DNA from: Auanema rhodensis
Taxonomy: Eukaryota; Nematoda; Chromadorea; Rhabditida; Rhabditidae
NCBI GenBank assembly: GCA_964057225.1
Contig: OZ059898.1
Span: 10,168,001 to 10,232,000, forward strand
DNA length: 64,000 nucleotides
Reading direction: 5' to 3'
This document shows, one piece after another, positions 36,090 to 48,200 of the stretch; positions within the stretch are counted from its first letter, which is position 1, and every line of letters starts with the position of its first letter. The position numbers were made by a program, and so were the translations under genes. Below the pieces are notes generated by a model. That model did no database searches. It was not told where the DNA came from and saw only the letters and a program-made list of their open reading frames with translations.

Positions 36090-36102
36090 GGTGGAACCTC
36101 CA
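36090..36102 (-). other. Primer binding site of element 1 (tRNA-Gln type)
   Basis: Minus-strand TGGAGGTTCCACC directly abuts the 5' LTR. It complements a tRNA 3' end GGTGGAACCTCCA, the acceptor end of eukaryotic tRNA-Gln. The match stops after 13 nt, where element 2 continues for 18. Confidence 0.75.
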
Positions 36103-36460
36103 CGTTCCGTTATGCTCCCGCGTCGATCTTACAGACCAATGGAGTCTACAAGATGAGCGTGGTAGTATTCCAGATGTAGCGGTTAAACATGGAGCATAAG
36201 GATAAACATAAGACTCGAGAAAGATTGGTTTATTATATCTACGTGATTACAATAAGATACATATAACTAAGTGAAGGTTAAACTAATAGAGAACAGAGAG
36301 AGAACGACCAACCATCCATGATCGTCCCTGAGGCAAAGCTGAAGTGTTGTAATATGGAAAAGGGCGGGTCGTCTTCTCTCAGTCTCGCATTCTCTGACTC
36401 TAACCCGCCTGCTACAGCTTCGTCATATGAATGTAATGCATTGATCATCCGAATGGAACG
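36103..36460 (-). repeat. LTR of element 1 (5' LTR)
   Basis: 358 bp, the transcription-start-side LTR for the minus-strand element; one visible difference from 24735-25092. Confidence 0.95.
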
Positions 36461-36464
36461 GAAC
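36461..36464. repeat. Target site duplication GAAC, right of element 1
   Basis: Followed by taaaacagtct, the cassette start, confirming insertion at the monomer/cassette border. Confidence 0.9.
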
Positions 36465-36514
36465 TAAAACAGTCTTTATAAAATATAAATGATATTTTTT
36501 TATAAAAGTGAATT

Positions 36515-36585
36515 TGCATCGGCCGGGAATCGAACCCGGGTCGCCCGCGTGGCAGGCGAGCATTCTACCACTGAACCACCGATGC
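36515..36585 (-). tRNA. tRNA-Gly(GCC)
   Basis: Canonical body; its 3' end lies about 50 bp from the target site of element 1. Its T4 terminator survives between the LTR and the gene. Confidence 0.96.
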
Positions 36586-37376
36586 TTCGAAAATGTTAGA
36601 TTGTTTCCGAAAAATTATGAAAAGTCAAGTTCTACTGATTTGAAGAGAATTGTAAGTTTTAGAAAATAATTAAAAATTAGTTCTCTCTACTATTAACTGA
36701 TTGTCGGCTAAAATATGGTTACAGTTTTTATAAAAAGTTTCCATGATTGAGATTAAACAAAAAAAAGAATTAAAGAGAAACACTTCTTGTTTACTTACTT
36801 GATTATACTACTTGAAATTCGAAAAAAAGTAAAAAACAATTGAGAAATCGACAAAAACAGTTGAACGATTTGAAGAGAATTGTAAGTTTTAGAAAAGAAT
36901 TAAAGTTCAGCTATCTCTACTATTAACTGATTATCGGCTAAAATAAGGTAACAGTTTTTATTGAAAGTTTCCATGATTGAGATTAAACAAAGAAAAAAAT
37001 CAAAGAGAAACACTTCTTGTTTACTTACTTGATTATAATACTTGAAATTCCAAAAACAGTAAAATAAAATTGAAAAAGCGACAAAAACAGTTGAACGATT
37101 TGAAGACAATTGTAAGTTGAAGAATAAAATTAAAGTTTAGCTCTCTCTACTATTAACTGAATGTCGGCTAAAATATGGTAACAGTTTTTATTAAAAGTTT
37201 CCATGATTAAGATTAAACAAAGAAAAAAATCAAAGAGAAACACTTCTTGTTTACTTATTTGATTATAATACTTGAAATTCCAAAAACAGTAAAATAAAAC
37301 TGTGAAAGCGGGTAAAACTGTTGAACTAAAACAGTCTTTATAAAATATAAATGATATTTTTTTATAAAAGTGAAGT

Positions 37377-37447
37377 TGCATCGGCCGGGAATCGAACCCG
37401 GGTCGCCCGCGTGGCAGGCGAGCATTCTACCACTGAACCACCGATGC
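37377..37447 (-). tRNA. tRNA-Gly(GCC)
   Basis: Canonical body; 862 bp from the previous copy. Confidence 0.96.
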
Positions 37448-38242
37448 TTCGAAAATGTTAGATTGTTTCCGAAAAATTATGAAAAGTCAAGTTCTACTGA
37501 TTTGAAGAGAATTGTAAGTTTTAGAAAATAATTAAAAATAAGTTCTCTCTACTATTAACTGATTGTCGGCTAAAATATGGTAACAGTTTTTATAAAAAGT
37601 TTCCATGATTGAGATTAAACAAAAAAAAGAATTAAAGAGAAACACTTCTTGTTTACTTACTTGATTATACTACTTGAAATTCGAAAAAAAGTAAAAAACA
37701 ATTGAGAAAGCGACATAAACAGTTGAACGATTTGAAGAGAATTGTAAGTTTTAGAAAAGAATTAAAGTTCAGCTATCTCTACTATTAACTGATTATTGGC
37801 TGAAATATGGTGACAGTTTTTTTTTAAAAGTTTCCATGATTAAGATTAATCAAAGAAAAAAAAATCAAAGAGAAACACTTCTTGTTTACTAATTTGATTA
37901 TAACACTTGAAATTCCAACAAAAGTAAAGTAAAACTGTTAAAGCGAGTAAAACTGTTGAACAATTTGAAGACAATTGTAAGTTGAAGAATAAAATTAAAG
38001 TTTAGCTCTCTCTACTATTAACTGAATGTCGGCTAAAATATGGTAACAGTTTTTATTAAAAGTTTCCATGATTAAGATTAAACAAAGAAAAAAAATCAAA
38101 GAGAAACACTTCTTGTTTACTAATTTGATTATAACACTTGAAATTCCAACAAAAGTAAAATAAAACTGTGAAAGCGGGTAAAACTGTTGAACTAAAACAG
38201 TCTTTATAAAATATAAATGATATTTTTTTATAAAAGTGAAGT

Positions 38243-38313
38243 TGCATCGGCCGGGAATCGAACCCGGGTCGCCCGCGTGGCAGGCGAGCATTCTACCACT
38301 GAACCACCGATGC
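38243..38313 (-). tRNA. tRNA-Gly(GCC)
   Basis: Canonical body; 866 bp from the previous copy. Confidence 0.96.
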
Positions 38314-38874
38314 TTCGAAAATGTTAGATTGTTTCCGAAAAATTATGAAAAGTCAAGTTCCACTGATTTGAAGAAAATTGTAAGTTTTAGAAAATAATTA
38401 AAGTTCAGCTATCTCTACTATTAACTGATTATCGGCTAAAATAAGGTAACAGTTTTTATTGAAAGTTTCCATGATTAAGATTAAACAAAGAAAAAAATCA
38501 AAGAGAAACACTTCTTGTTTACTTACTTGATTATAATACTTGAAATTCCAAAAACAGTAAAATAAAATTGAAAAAGCGACAAAAACAGTTGAACGATTTG
38601 AAGACAATTGTAAGTTGAAGAATAAAATTAAAGTTTAGCTCTCTCTACTATTAACTGAATGTCGGCTAAAATATGGTAACAGTTTTTATTAAAAGTTCCC
38701 ATGATTAAGATTAAACAAAGAAAAAAATCAAAGAGAAACACTTCTTGTTTACTTATTTGATTATAATACTTGAAATTCCAAAAACAGTAAAATAAAACTG
38801 TGAAAGCGGATAAAACTGTTGAACTAAAACAGTCTTTATAAAATATAAATGATATTTTTTTATAAAAGTGAAGT

Positions 38875-38945
38875 TGCATCGGCCGGGAATCGAACCCGGG
38901 TCGCCCGCGTGGCAGGCGAGCATTCTACCACTGAACCACCGATGC
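38875..38945 (-). tRNA. tRNA-Gly(GCC)
   Basis: Canonical body; 632 bp from the previous copy. Confidence 0.96.
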
Positions 38946-39740
38946 TTCGAAAATGTTAGATTGTTTCCGAAAAATTATGAAAAGTCAAGTTCTACTGATT
39001 TGAAGAGAATTGTAAGTTTTAGAAAATAATTAAAAATAAGTTCTCTCTACTATTAACTGATTGTCGGCTAAAATATGGTAACAGTTTTTATAAAAAGTTT
39101 CCATGATTGAGATTAAACAAAAAAAAGAATTAAAGAGAAACACTTCTTGTTTACTTACTTGATTATACTACTTGAAATTCGAAAAAAAGTAAAAAACAAT
39201 TGAGAAAGCGACATAAACAGTTGAACGATTTGAAGAGAATTGTAAGTTTTAGAAAAGAATTAAAGTTCAGCTATCTCTACTATTAACTGATTATTGGCTG
39301 AAATATGGTGACAGTTTTTTTTTAAAAGTTTCCATGATTAAGATTAATCAAAGAAAAAAAAATCAAAGAGAAACACTTCTTGTTTACTAATTTGATTATA
39401 ACACTTGAAATTCCAACAAAAGTAAAGTAAAACTGTTAAAGCGAGTAAAACTGTTGAACAATTTGAAGACAATTGTAAGTTGAAGAATAAAATTAAAGTT
39501 TAGCTCTCTCTACTATTAACTGAATGTCGGCTAAAATATGGTAACAGTTTTTATTAAAAGTTTCCATGATTAAGATTAAACAAAGAAAAAAAATCAAAGA
39601 GAAACACTTCTTGTTTACTAATTTGATTATAACACTTGAAATTCCAACAAAAGTAAAATAAAACTGTGAAAGCGGGTAAAACTGTTGAACTAAAACAGTC
39701 TTTATAAAATATAAATGATATTTTTTTATAAAAGTGAAGT

Positions 39741-39811
39741 TGCATCGGCCGGGAATCGAACCCGGGTCGCCCGCGTGGCAGGCGAGCATTCTACCACTGA
39801 ACCACCGATGC
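39741..39811 (-). tRNA. tRNA-Gly(GCC)
   Basis: Canonical body; 866 bp from the previous copy; first tRNA of the 3052-bp duplicated block. Confidence 0.96.
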
Positions 39812-40603
39812 TTCGAAAATGTTAGATTGTTTCCGAAAAATTATGAAAAGTCAAGTTCCACTGATTTGAAGAAAATTGTAAGTTTTAGAAAATAATTAAA
39901 AATAAGTTCTCTCTACTATTAACTGATTGTCGGCTAAAATATGGTAACAGTTTTTATAAAAAGTTTCCATGATTGAGATTAAACAAAAAAAAGAATTAAA
40001 GAGAAACACTTCTTGTTTACTTACTTGATTATACTACTTGAAATTCGAAAAAAAGTAAAAAACAATTGAGAAAGCGACATAAACAGTTGAACGATTTAAA
40101 GAGAATTGTAAGTTTAAGAAAAGATTTAAAGTTTAGCTTTGTCTACTATTAACTGATTATCGGCTAAAATAAGGTAACAGTTTTTATTGAAAGTTTCCAT
40201 GATTAAGATTAAACAAAGAAAAAAATCAAAGAGAAACACTTCTTGTTTACTTACTTGATTATAATACTTGAAATTCCAAAAACAGTAAAATAAAATTGAG
40301 AAAGCGACAAAAACAGTTGAACGATTTGAAGACAATTGTAAGTTGAAGAATAAAATTAAAGTTTAGCTCTCTCTACTATTAACTGAATGTCGGCTAAAAT
40401 ATGGTATCAGTTTTTATTAAAAGTTTCCATGATTAAGATTAAACAAAGAAAAAAAATCAAAGAGAAACACTTCTTGTTTACTAATTTGATTATAACACTT
40501 GAAAATCCAACAAAAGTAAAATAAAACTGTGAAAGCGGGTAAAACTGTTGAACTAAAACAGTCTTTATAAAATATAAATGCTATATTTTTATAAAAGTGA
40601 AGT

Positions 40604-40674
40604 TGCATCGGCCGGGAATCGAACCCGGGTCGCCCGCGTGGCAGGCGAGCATTCTACCACTGAACCACCGATGC
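40604..40674 (-). tRNA. tRNA-Gly(GCC)
   Basis: Canonical body; 863 bp from the previous copy; paralogue of 43656. Confidence 0.96.
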
Positions 40675-41698
40675 TTCGAAAATGTTAGATTGTTTCCGAA
40701 AAATTATGAAAAGTCAAGTTCTACTGATTTGAAGAGAATTGTAAGTTTTAGAAAATAATTAAAAATTAGTTCTCTCTACTATTAACTGATTGTCGGCTAA
40801 AATATGGTAACAGTTTTTATAAAACGTTTCCATGATTAGGATTAAACAAAAAAAAGAATTAAAGAGAAACACTTTTTGTTTACTTATTTGATTATAATAC
40901 TTTAAATTCCAAAAACAGTAGAATAAAATTGAGAAATCGACAAAAACAGTTGAACGATTTGAAGAGAATTGTAAGTTTTAGAAAAGAATTAAAGTTCAGC
41001 TATCTCTACTATTAACTGACTATCGGCTAGAATAAGGTAACAGTTTTTATTGAAAGTTTCCATGATTAAGATTGAACAAAAAAAAAATTAGAGAGAAACA
41101 CTTCTTGTTTACTTACTTGATTATACTACTTGAAATTCGAAAAAAAGTAAAAAACAATTGAGAAAGCGACATAAACAATTGAACGATTTGAAGAGAATTG
41201 TAAGTTTAAGAAAAGATTTAAAGTTTAGCTTTGTCTACTATTAACTGATTATCGGCTGAAATATGGTGACAGTTTTTTTTTAAAAGTTTCCATGATTAAG
41301 ACTAATCAAAGAAAAAAAAATTAAAGAGAAACACTTCTTGTTTACTAATTTGATTATAACACTTGAAATTCCAACAAAAGTAAAGTGAAACTGTTAAAGC
41401 GAGTAAAACTTTTGAACAATTTGAAGACAATTGTAAGTTGAAGAATAAAATTAAAGTTTAGCTCTCTCTACTATTAACTGAATGTCGGCTAAAATATGGT
41501 AACAGTTTTTATTAAAAGTTTCCATGATTAAGATTAAACAAAGAAAAAAAATCAAAGAGAAACACTTCTTGTTTACTAATTTGATTATAACACTTGAAAT
41601 TCCAACAAAAGTAAAATAAAACTGTGAAAGCGGGTAAAACTGTTGAACTAAAACAGTCTTTATAAAATATAAATGATATTTTTTTATAAAAGTGAAGT

Positions 41699-41769
41699 TG
41701 CATCGGCCGGGAATCGAACCCGGGTCGCCCGCGTGGCAGGCGAGCATTCTACCACTGAACCACCGATGC
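41699..41769 (-). tRNA. tRNA-Gly(GCC)
   Basis: Canonical body; 1095 bp from the previous copy; paralogue of 44751. Confidence 0.96.
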
Positions 41770-42792
41770 TTCGAAAATGTTAGATTGTTTCCGAAAAATT
41801 ATGAAAAGTCAAGTTCTACTGATTTGAAGAAAATTGTAAGTTTTAGAAAATAATTAAAAATAAGTTCTCTCTACTATTAACTGATTGTCGGCTAAAATAT
41901 GGTAACAGTTTTTATAAAAAGTTTCCATGATTGAGATTAAACAAAAAAAAGAATTAAAGAGAAACACTTCTTGTTTACTTACTTGATTATACTACTTGAA
42001 ATTCGAAAAAAAGTAAAAAACAATTGAGAAAGCGACATAAACAGTTGAACGATTTGAAGAGAATTGTATGTTTTAGAAAAGAATTAAAGTTCAGCTATCT
42101 CTACTATTAACTGACTATCGGCTAGAATAAGGTAACAGTTTTTATTGAAAGTTTCCATGATTAAGATTGAACAAAAAAAAAATTAGAGAGAAACACTTCT
42201 TGTTTACTTACTTGATTATACTACTTGAAATTCGAAAAAAAGTAAAAAACAATTGAGAAAGCGACATAAACAATTGAACGATTTGAAGAGAATTGTAAGT
42301 TTAAGAAAAGATTTAAAGTTTAGCTTTGTCTACTATTAACTGATTATCGGCTGAAATATGGTGACAGTTTTTTATTAAAAGTTTCCATGATTAAGATTAA
42401 ACAAAGAAAAAAAATCAAAGAGAAACACTTCTTGTTTACTTATTTGATTATAACACTTGAAATTCCAACAAAAGTAAAGTAAAACTGTTAAAGCGAGTAA
42501 AACTGTTGAACAATTTGAAGACAATTGTAAGTTGAAGAATAAAATTAAAGTTTAGCTCTCTCTACTATTAACTGAATGTCGGCTAAAATATGGTAACAGT
42601 TTTTATTAAAAGTTTCCATGATTAAGATTAAACAAAGAAAAAAAATCAAAGAGAAACACTTCTTGTTTACTAATTTGATTATAACACTTGAAATTCCAAC
42701 AAAAGTAAAATAAAACTGTGAAAGCGGGTAAAACTGTTGAACTAAAACAGTCTTTATAAAATATAAATGATATTTTTTTATAAAAGTGAAGT

Positions 42793-42863
42793 TGCATCGG
42801 CCGGGAATCGAACCCGGGTCGCCCGCGTGGCAGGCGAGCATTCTACCACTGAACCACCGATGC
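42793..42863 (-). tRNA. tRNA-Gly(GCC)
   Basis: Canonical body; 1094 bp from the previous copy; starts the second copy of the 3052-bp block. Confidence 0.96.
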
Positions 42864-43655
42864 TTCGAAAATGTTAGATTGTTTCCGAAAAATTATGAAA
42901 AGTCAAGTTCCACTGATTTGAAGAAAATTGTAAGTTTTAGAAAATAATTAAAAATAAGTTCTCTCTACTATTAACTGATTGTCGGCTAAAATATGGTAAC
43001 AGTTTTTATAAAAAGTTTCCATGATTGAGATTAAACAAAAAAAAGAATTAAAGAGAAACACTTCTTGTTTACTTACTTGATTATACTACTTGAAATTCGA
43101 AAAAAAGTAAAAAACAATTGAGAAAGCGACATAAACAGTTGAACGATTTAAAGAGAATTGTAAGTTTAAGAAAAGATTTAAAGTTTAGCTTTGTCTACTA
43201 TTAACTGATTATCGGCTAAAATAAGGTAACAGTTTTTATTGAAAGTTTCCATGATTAAGATTAAACAAAGAAAAAAATCAAAGAGAAACACTTCTTGTTT
43301 ACTTACTTGATTATAATACTTGAAATTCCAAAAACAGTAAAATAAAATTGAGAAAGCGACAAAAACAGTTGAACGATTTGAAGACAATTGTAAGTTGAAG
43401 AATAAAATTAAAGTTTAGCTCTCTCTACTATTAACTGAATGTCGGCTAAAATATGGTATCAGTTTTTATTAAAAGTTTCCATGATTAAGATTAAACAAAG
43501 AAAAAAAATCAAAGAGAAACACTTCTTGTTTACTAATTTGATTATAACACTTGAAAATCCAACAAAAGTAAAATAAAACTGTGAAAGCGGGTAAAACTGT
43601 TGAACTAAAACAGTCTTTATAAAATATAAATGCTATATTTTTATAAAAGTGAAGT

Positions 43656-43726
43656 TGCATCGGCCGGGAATCGAACCCGGGTCGCCCGCGTGGCAGGCGA
43701 GCATTCTACCACTGAACCACCGATGC
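43656..43726 (-). tRNA. tRNA-Gly(GCC)
   Basis: Canonical body; 863 bp from the previous copy. Confidence 0.96.
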
Positions 43727-44750
43727 TTCGAAAATGTTAGATTGTTTCCGAAAAATTATGAAAAGTCAAGTTCTACTGATTTGAAGAGAATTGTAAGTTT
43801 TAGAAAATAATTAAAAATTAGTTCTCTCTACTATTAACTGATTGTCGGCTAAAATATGGTAACAGTTTTTATAAAAAGTTTCCATGATTAGGATTAAACA
43901 AAAAAAAGAATTAAAGAGAAACACTTTTTGTTTACTTATTTGATTATAATACTTTAAATTCCAAAAACAGTAGAATAAAATTGAGAAATCGACAAAAACA
44001 GTTGAACGATTTGAAGAGAATTGTAAGTTTTAGAAAAGAATTAAAGTTCAGCTATCTCTACTATTAACTGACTATCGGCTAGAATAAGGTAACAGTTTTT
44101 ATTGAAAGTTTCCATGATTAAGATTGAACAAAAAAAAAATTAGAGAGAAACACTTCTTGTTTACTTACTTGATTATACTACTTGAAATTCGAAAAAAAGT
44201 AAAAAACAATTGAGAAAGCGACATAAACAATTGAACGATTTGAAGAGAATTGTAAGTTTAAGAAAAGATTTAAAGTTTAGCTTTGTCTACTATTAACTGA
44301 TTATCGGCTGAAATATGGTGACAGTTTTTTTTTAAAAGTTTCCATGATTAAGACTAATCAAAGAAAAAAAAATTAAAGAGAAACACTTCTTGTTTACTAA
44401 TTTGATTATAACACTTGAAATTCCAACAAAAGTAAAGTGAAACTGTTAAAGCGAGTAAAACTTTTGAACAATTTGAAGACAATTGTAAGTTGAAGAATAA
44501 AATTAAAGTTTAGCTCTCTCTACTATTAACTGAATGTCGGCTAAAATATGGTAACAGTTTTTATTAAAAGTTTCCATGATTAAGATTAAACAAAGAAAAA
44601 AAATCAAAGAGAAACACTTCTTGTTTACTAATTTGATTATAACACTTGAAATTCCAACAAAAGTAAAATAAAACTGTGAAAGCGGGTAAAACTGTTGAAC
44701 TAAAACAGTCTTTATAAAATATAAATGATATTTTTTTATAAAAGTGAAGT

Positions 44751-44821
44751 TGCATCGGCCGGGAATCGAACCCGGGTCGCCCGCGTGGCAGGCGAGCATT
44801 CTACCACTGAACCACCGATGC
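44751..44821 (-). tRNA. tRNA-Gly(GCC)
   Basis: Canonical body; 1095 bp from the previous copy. Confidence 0.96.
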
Positions 44822-45844
44822 TTCGAAAATGTTAGATTGTTTCCGAAAAATTATGAAAAGTCAAGTTCTACTGATTTGAAGAAAATTGTAAGTTTTAGAA
44901 AATAATTAAAAATAAGTTCTCTCTACTATTAACTGATTGTCGGCTAAAATATGGTAACAGTTTTTATAAAAAGTTTCCATGATTGAGATTAAACAAAAAA
45001 AAGAATTAAAGAGAAACACTTCTTGTTTACTTACTTGATTATACTACTTGAAATTCGAAAAAAAGTAAAAAACAATTGAGAAAGCGACATAAACAGTTGA
45101 ACGATTTGAAGAGAATTGTATGTTTTAGAAAAGAATTAAAGTTCAGCTATCTCTACTATTAACTGACTATCGGCTAGAATAAGGTAACAGTTTTTATTGA
45201 AAGTTTCCATGATTAAGATTGAACAAAAAAAAAATTAGAGAGAAACACTTCTTGTTTACTTACTTGATTATACTACTTGAAATTCGAAAAAAAGTAAAAA
45301 ACAATTGAGAAAGCGACATAAACAATTGAACGATTTGAAGAGAATTGTAAGTTTAAGAAAAGATTTAAAGTTTAGCTTTGTCTACTATTAACTGATTATC
45401 GGCTGAAATATGGTGACAGTTTTTTATTAAAAGTTTCCATGATTAAGATTAAACAAAGAAAAAAAATCAAAGAGAAACACTTCTTGTTTACTTATTTGAT
45501 TATAACACTTGAAATTCCAACAAAAGTAAAGTAAAACTGTTAAAGCGAGTAAAACTGTTGAACGATTTGAAGACAATTGTAAGTTGAAGAAAAAAATTAA
45601 AGTTTAGCTCTCTCTACTATTAACTGAATGTCGGCTGAAATAAGGTAACAATTTTTATTAAAAGTTTCCATGATTTAGATTAAACAAAGAAAAAAAATCA
45701 AAGAGAAACACTTCTTGTTTACTAATTTGATTATAACACTTGAAAATCCAACAAAAGTAAAATAAAACTGTGAAAGCGGGTAAAACTGTTGAACTAAAAC
45801 AGTCTTTATAAAATATAAATGATATATTTTTATAAAAGTGAAGT

Positions 45845-45915
45845 TGCATCGGCCGGGAATCGAACCCGGGTCGCCCGCGTGGCAGGCGAGCATTCTACCA
45901 CTGAACCACCGATGC
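45845..45915 (-). tRNA. tRNA-Gly(GCC)
   Basis: Canonical body; 1094 bp from the previous copy. Confidence 0.96.
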
Positions 45916-46940
45916 TTCGAAAATGTTAGATTGTTTCCGAAAAATTATGAAAAGTCAAGTTCTACTGATTTGAAGAGAATTGTAAGTTTTAGAAAATAAT
46001 TAAAAATTAGTTCTCTCTACTATTAACTGATTGTCGGCTAAAATATGGTTACAGTTTTTATAAAAAGTTTCCATGATTAGGATTAAACAAAAAAAAGAAT
46101 TAAAGAGAAACACTTTTTGTTTACTTATTTGATTATAATACTTTAAATTCCAAAAACAGTAGAATAAAATTGAGAAATCGACAAAAACAGTTGAACGATT
46201 TGAAGAGAATTGTAAGTTTTAGAAAAGAATTAAAGTTCAGCTATCTCTACTATTAACTGACTATCGGCTAGAATAAGGTAACAGTTTTTATTGAAAGTTT
46301 CCATGATTAAGATTGAACAAAAAAAAAAATTAGAGAGAAACACTTCTTGTTTACTTACTTGATTATAATACTTGAAATTCCAAAAACAGTAAAATAAAAT
46401 TGTGAAAGCGACAAAAACAGTTGAACGATTTGAAGACAATTGTAAGTTTAAGAAAAGAATTAAAGTTTAGCTTTGTCTACTATTAACTGATTATCGGCTG
46501 AAATATGGTGACAGTTTTTTTTTAAAAGTTTCCAGGATTAAGATTAAACAAAGAAAAAAAAATCAAAGAGAAACACTTCTTGTTTACTAATTTGATTATA
46601 ACACTTGAAATTCCAACAAAAGTAAAGTAAAACTGTTAATGCGAGTAAAACTGTTGAACAATTTGAAGACAATTGTAAGTTGAAAAAAAAAATTAAAGTT
46701 TAGCTCTCTCTACTATTAACTGAATGTCGGCTAAAATATGATAACAGTTTTTATTAAAAGTTTCCATGATTAAGATTAAACAAAGAAAAAAAATCAAAGA
46801 GAAACACTTCTTGTTTACTAATTTGATTATAACACTTGAAATTCCAACAAAAGTAAAATAAAACTGTGAAAGCGGGTAAAACTGTTGAACTAAAACAGTC
46901 TTTATAAAATATAAATGATATTTTTTTATAAAAGTGAAGT

Positions 46941-47011
46941 TGCATCGGCCGGGAATCGAACCCGGGTCGCCCGCGTGGCAGGCGAGCATTCTACCACTGA
47001 ACCACCGATGC
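46941..47011 (-). tRNA. tRNA-Gly(GCC)
   Basis: Canonical body; 1096 bp from the previous copy; last copy before element 2. Without element 2 the next tRNA (60140) would be 864 bp away. Confidence 0.96.
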
Positions 47012-47761
47012 TTCGAAAATGTTAGATTGTTTCCGAAAAATTATGAAAAGTCAAGTTCTACTGATTTGAAGAGAATTGTGAGTTTTAGAAAAGAATTAAA
47101 GTTCAGCTATCTCTACTATTAACTGATTATCGGCTAAAATAAGGTAACAGTTTTTATTGAAAGTTTCCATGATTAAGATTAAACAAAGAAAAAAAATCAA
47201 AGAGAAACACTTCTTGTTTACTTATTTGATTATAATACTTGAAATTCCAAAAACAGTAGAATAAAATAGAGAAAGCGACGAAAAAAGTTGAACGATTTGA
47301 AGAGAATTGTAAGTTTTAGAAAAGAATTAAAGTTCAGCTATCTCTACTATTAACTGATTATCGGCTAAAATAAGGTAACAGTTTTTATTGAAAATTTCCT
47401 TGATTAAGATTAAACAAAGAAAAAAATCAAAGAGAAACACTTCTTGTTTACTTACTTGATTATAATACTTGAAATTCCAAAAACAGTAAAATAAAATTGA
47501 AAAAGCGACAAAAACAGTTGAACGATTTGAAGACAATTGTAAGTTGAAGAATAAAATTAAAGTTTAGCTCTCTCTACTATTAACTGAATGTCGGCTAAAA
47601 TATGGTAACAGTTTTTATTAAAAGTTCCCATGATTAAGATTAAACAAAGAAAAAAAATCAAAGAGAAACACTTCTTGTTTACTTATTTGATTATAATACT
47701 TGAAATTCCAACAAAAGTAAAATAAAACTGTGAAAGCGGGTAAAACTGTTGAACTAAAACA

Positions 47762-47765
47762 GTCT
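47762..47765. repeat. Target site duplication GTCT, left of element 2
   Basis: aaaacaGTCT precedes the LTR; uninterrupted cassettes read aaaacagtctttataaaat. Confidence 0.9.
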
Positions 47766-47919
47766 TGTTACATACATATCTCAAAGGAAAGCAGCTGACC
47801 ATGGCAGCTGCTATTATTAAACTAATGCAGATAGTTTTTAAGCAATTCTGAGAATATTCTAGATGCACTTTTTATAAACTTTGTAACAATTTGTGTAAAC
47901 TGAGTAGGAGTTGTATGGA

Positions 47920-47927
47920 TATATAAA
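47920..47927 (+). promoter_or_regulatory. TATA box in the 5' LTR of element 2
   Basis: TATATAAA upstream of the hairpin and of the AATAAA; the likely Pol II core promoter. Transcription would start about 25-30 nt downstream, near the end of the hairpin. Confidence 0.65.
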
Positions 47928-47948
47928 CCTGAGTCCTCAAGACTCAGG
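47928..47948 (+). other. Perfect 8-bp hairpin beside the LTR TATA box
   Basis: CCTGAGTC, loop ctcaa, GACTCAGG. It directly follows the TATA box and so lies at the expected start region of the R segment. The same hairpin is in the 3' LTR. Confidence 0.7.
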
Positions 47949-48047
47949 CATCTCATTATCTCATTATCTTACTTTCTCTTTATCTTCTTTATATTCTCTT
48001 TGTTAACTCTAACTTTAATCTTTGTATAATTATATTATAATGCGAAC

Positions 48048-48053
48048 AATAAA
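48048..48053 (+). promoter_or_regulatory. AATAAA polyadenylation signal in the LTR of element 2
   Basis: Single AATAAA about 120 bp past the TATA box. In the 3' LTR the equivalent would direct 3' end formation. Confidence 0.55.
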
Positions 48054-48182
48054 CCTTTATATATTTTATCTCTTGTTTCTTATTTCACCTTACATTACAC
48101 ACATATATTTAAAATCATACTCATCGTCTCATAGTCTGTTTGGATATCTCAACTTGGAACCATTGAGAATCTAAATGGAACG

Positions 48183-48200
48183 TGGAGGTTCCACCGAGAT
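48183..48200 (+). other. Primer binding site of element 2 (tRNA-Gln type)
   Basis: TGGAGGTTCCACCGAGAT directly follows the LTR and is complementary to the last 18 nt, CCA included, of a eukaryotic tRNA-Gln (acceptor stem GGTTCCA/TGGAACC, T-stem CTCGG). Confidence 0.8.

Larger units (their letters stand above)
24735..36460 (-). mobile_element. LTR retrotransposon 1, Ty3/gypsy type with internal env-like module
   Basis: 11,726 bp flanked by 358-bp direct LTRs and by GAAC on both sides. Reading on the minus strand: LTR, tRNA-Gln-type primer site, disrupted gag start, gag plus glycoprotein frame, glycoprotein plus protease-RT-RNase H-integrase frame, polypurine tract, LTR. The RT-RNase H-integrase order and the 4-bp target duplication place it in the Ty3/gypsy (Metaviridae) group. 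A hAT element is nested near the gag start. Near-identical LTRs indicate recent insertion, but the gag lesions make this copy probably non-autonomous. Confidence 0.93.
39430..45540. repeat. 3052-bp tandem duplication of a three-tRNA block
   Basis: Two adjacent near-identical units, roughly 39430-42480 and 42482-45540, have tRNA spacings 863/1095/1094 in both. Private variants such as gaacgatttaaagag (near 40088 and 43140) and attgtatgttttag (near 42064 and 45116) occur in both units. I noticed one difference: aaaacgttt near 40820 against aaaaagttt near 43872. Edges are approximate. Confidence 0.8.
36461..47765. repeat. Satellite with tRNA-Gly cassettes, segment 2
   Basis: Continuation of the array between the two LTR elements, with 12 tRNA-Gly genes, all with a canonical body. 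Wider spacings (about 1094 bp) are commoner here than in segment 1. It includes a 3052-bp tandem duplication. No protein gene is supported. Confidence 0.95.
47766..48182 (+). repeat. 5' LTR of element 2
   Basis: 417 bp, starts TGTTACATAC and ends AAATGGAACG (non-canonical CG end, shared with element 1's GGAACG end). It contains a TATA box, a hairpin and AATAAA, giving a plausible U3-R-U5 order. Confidence 0.95.
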
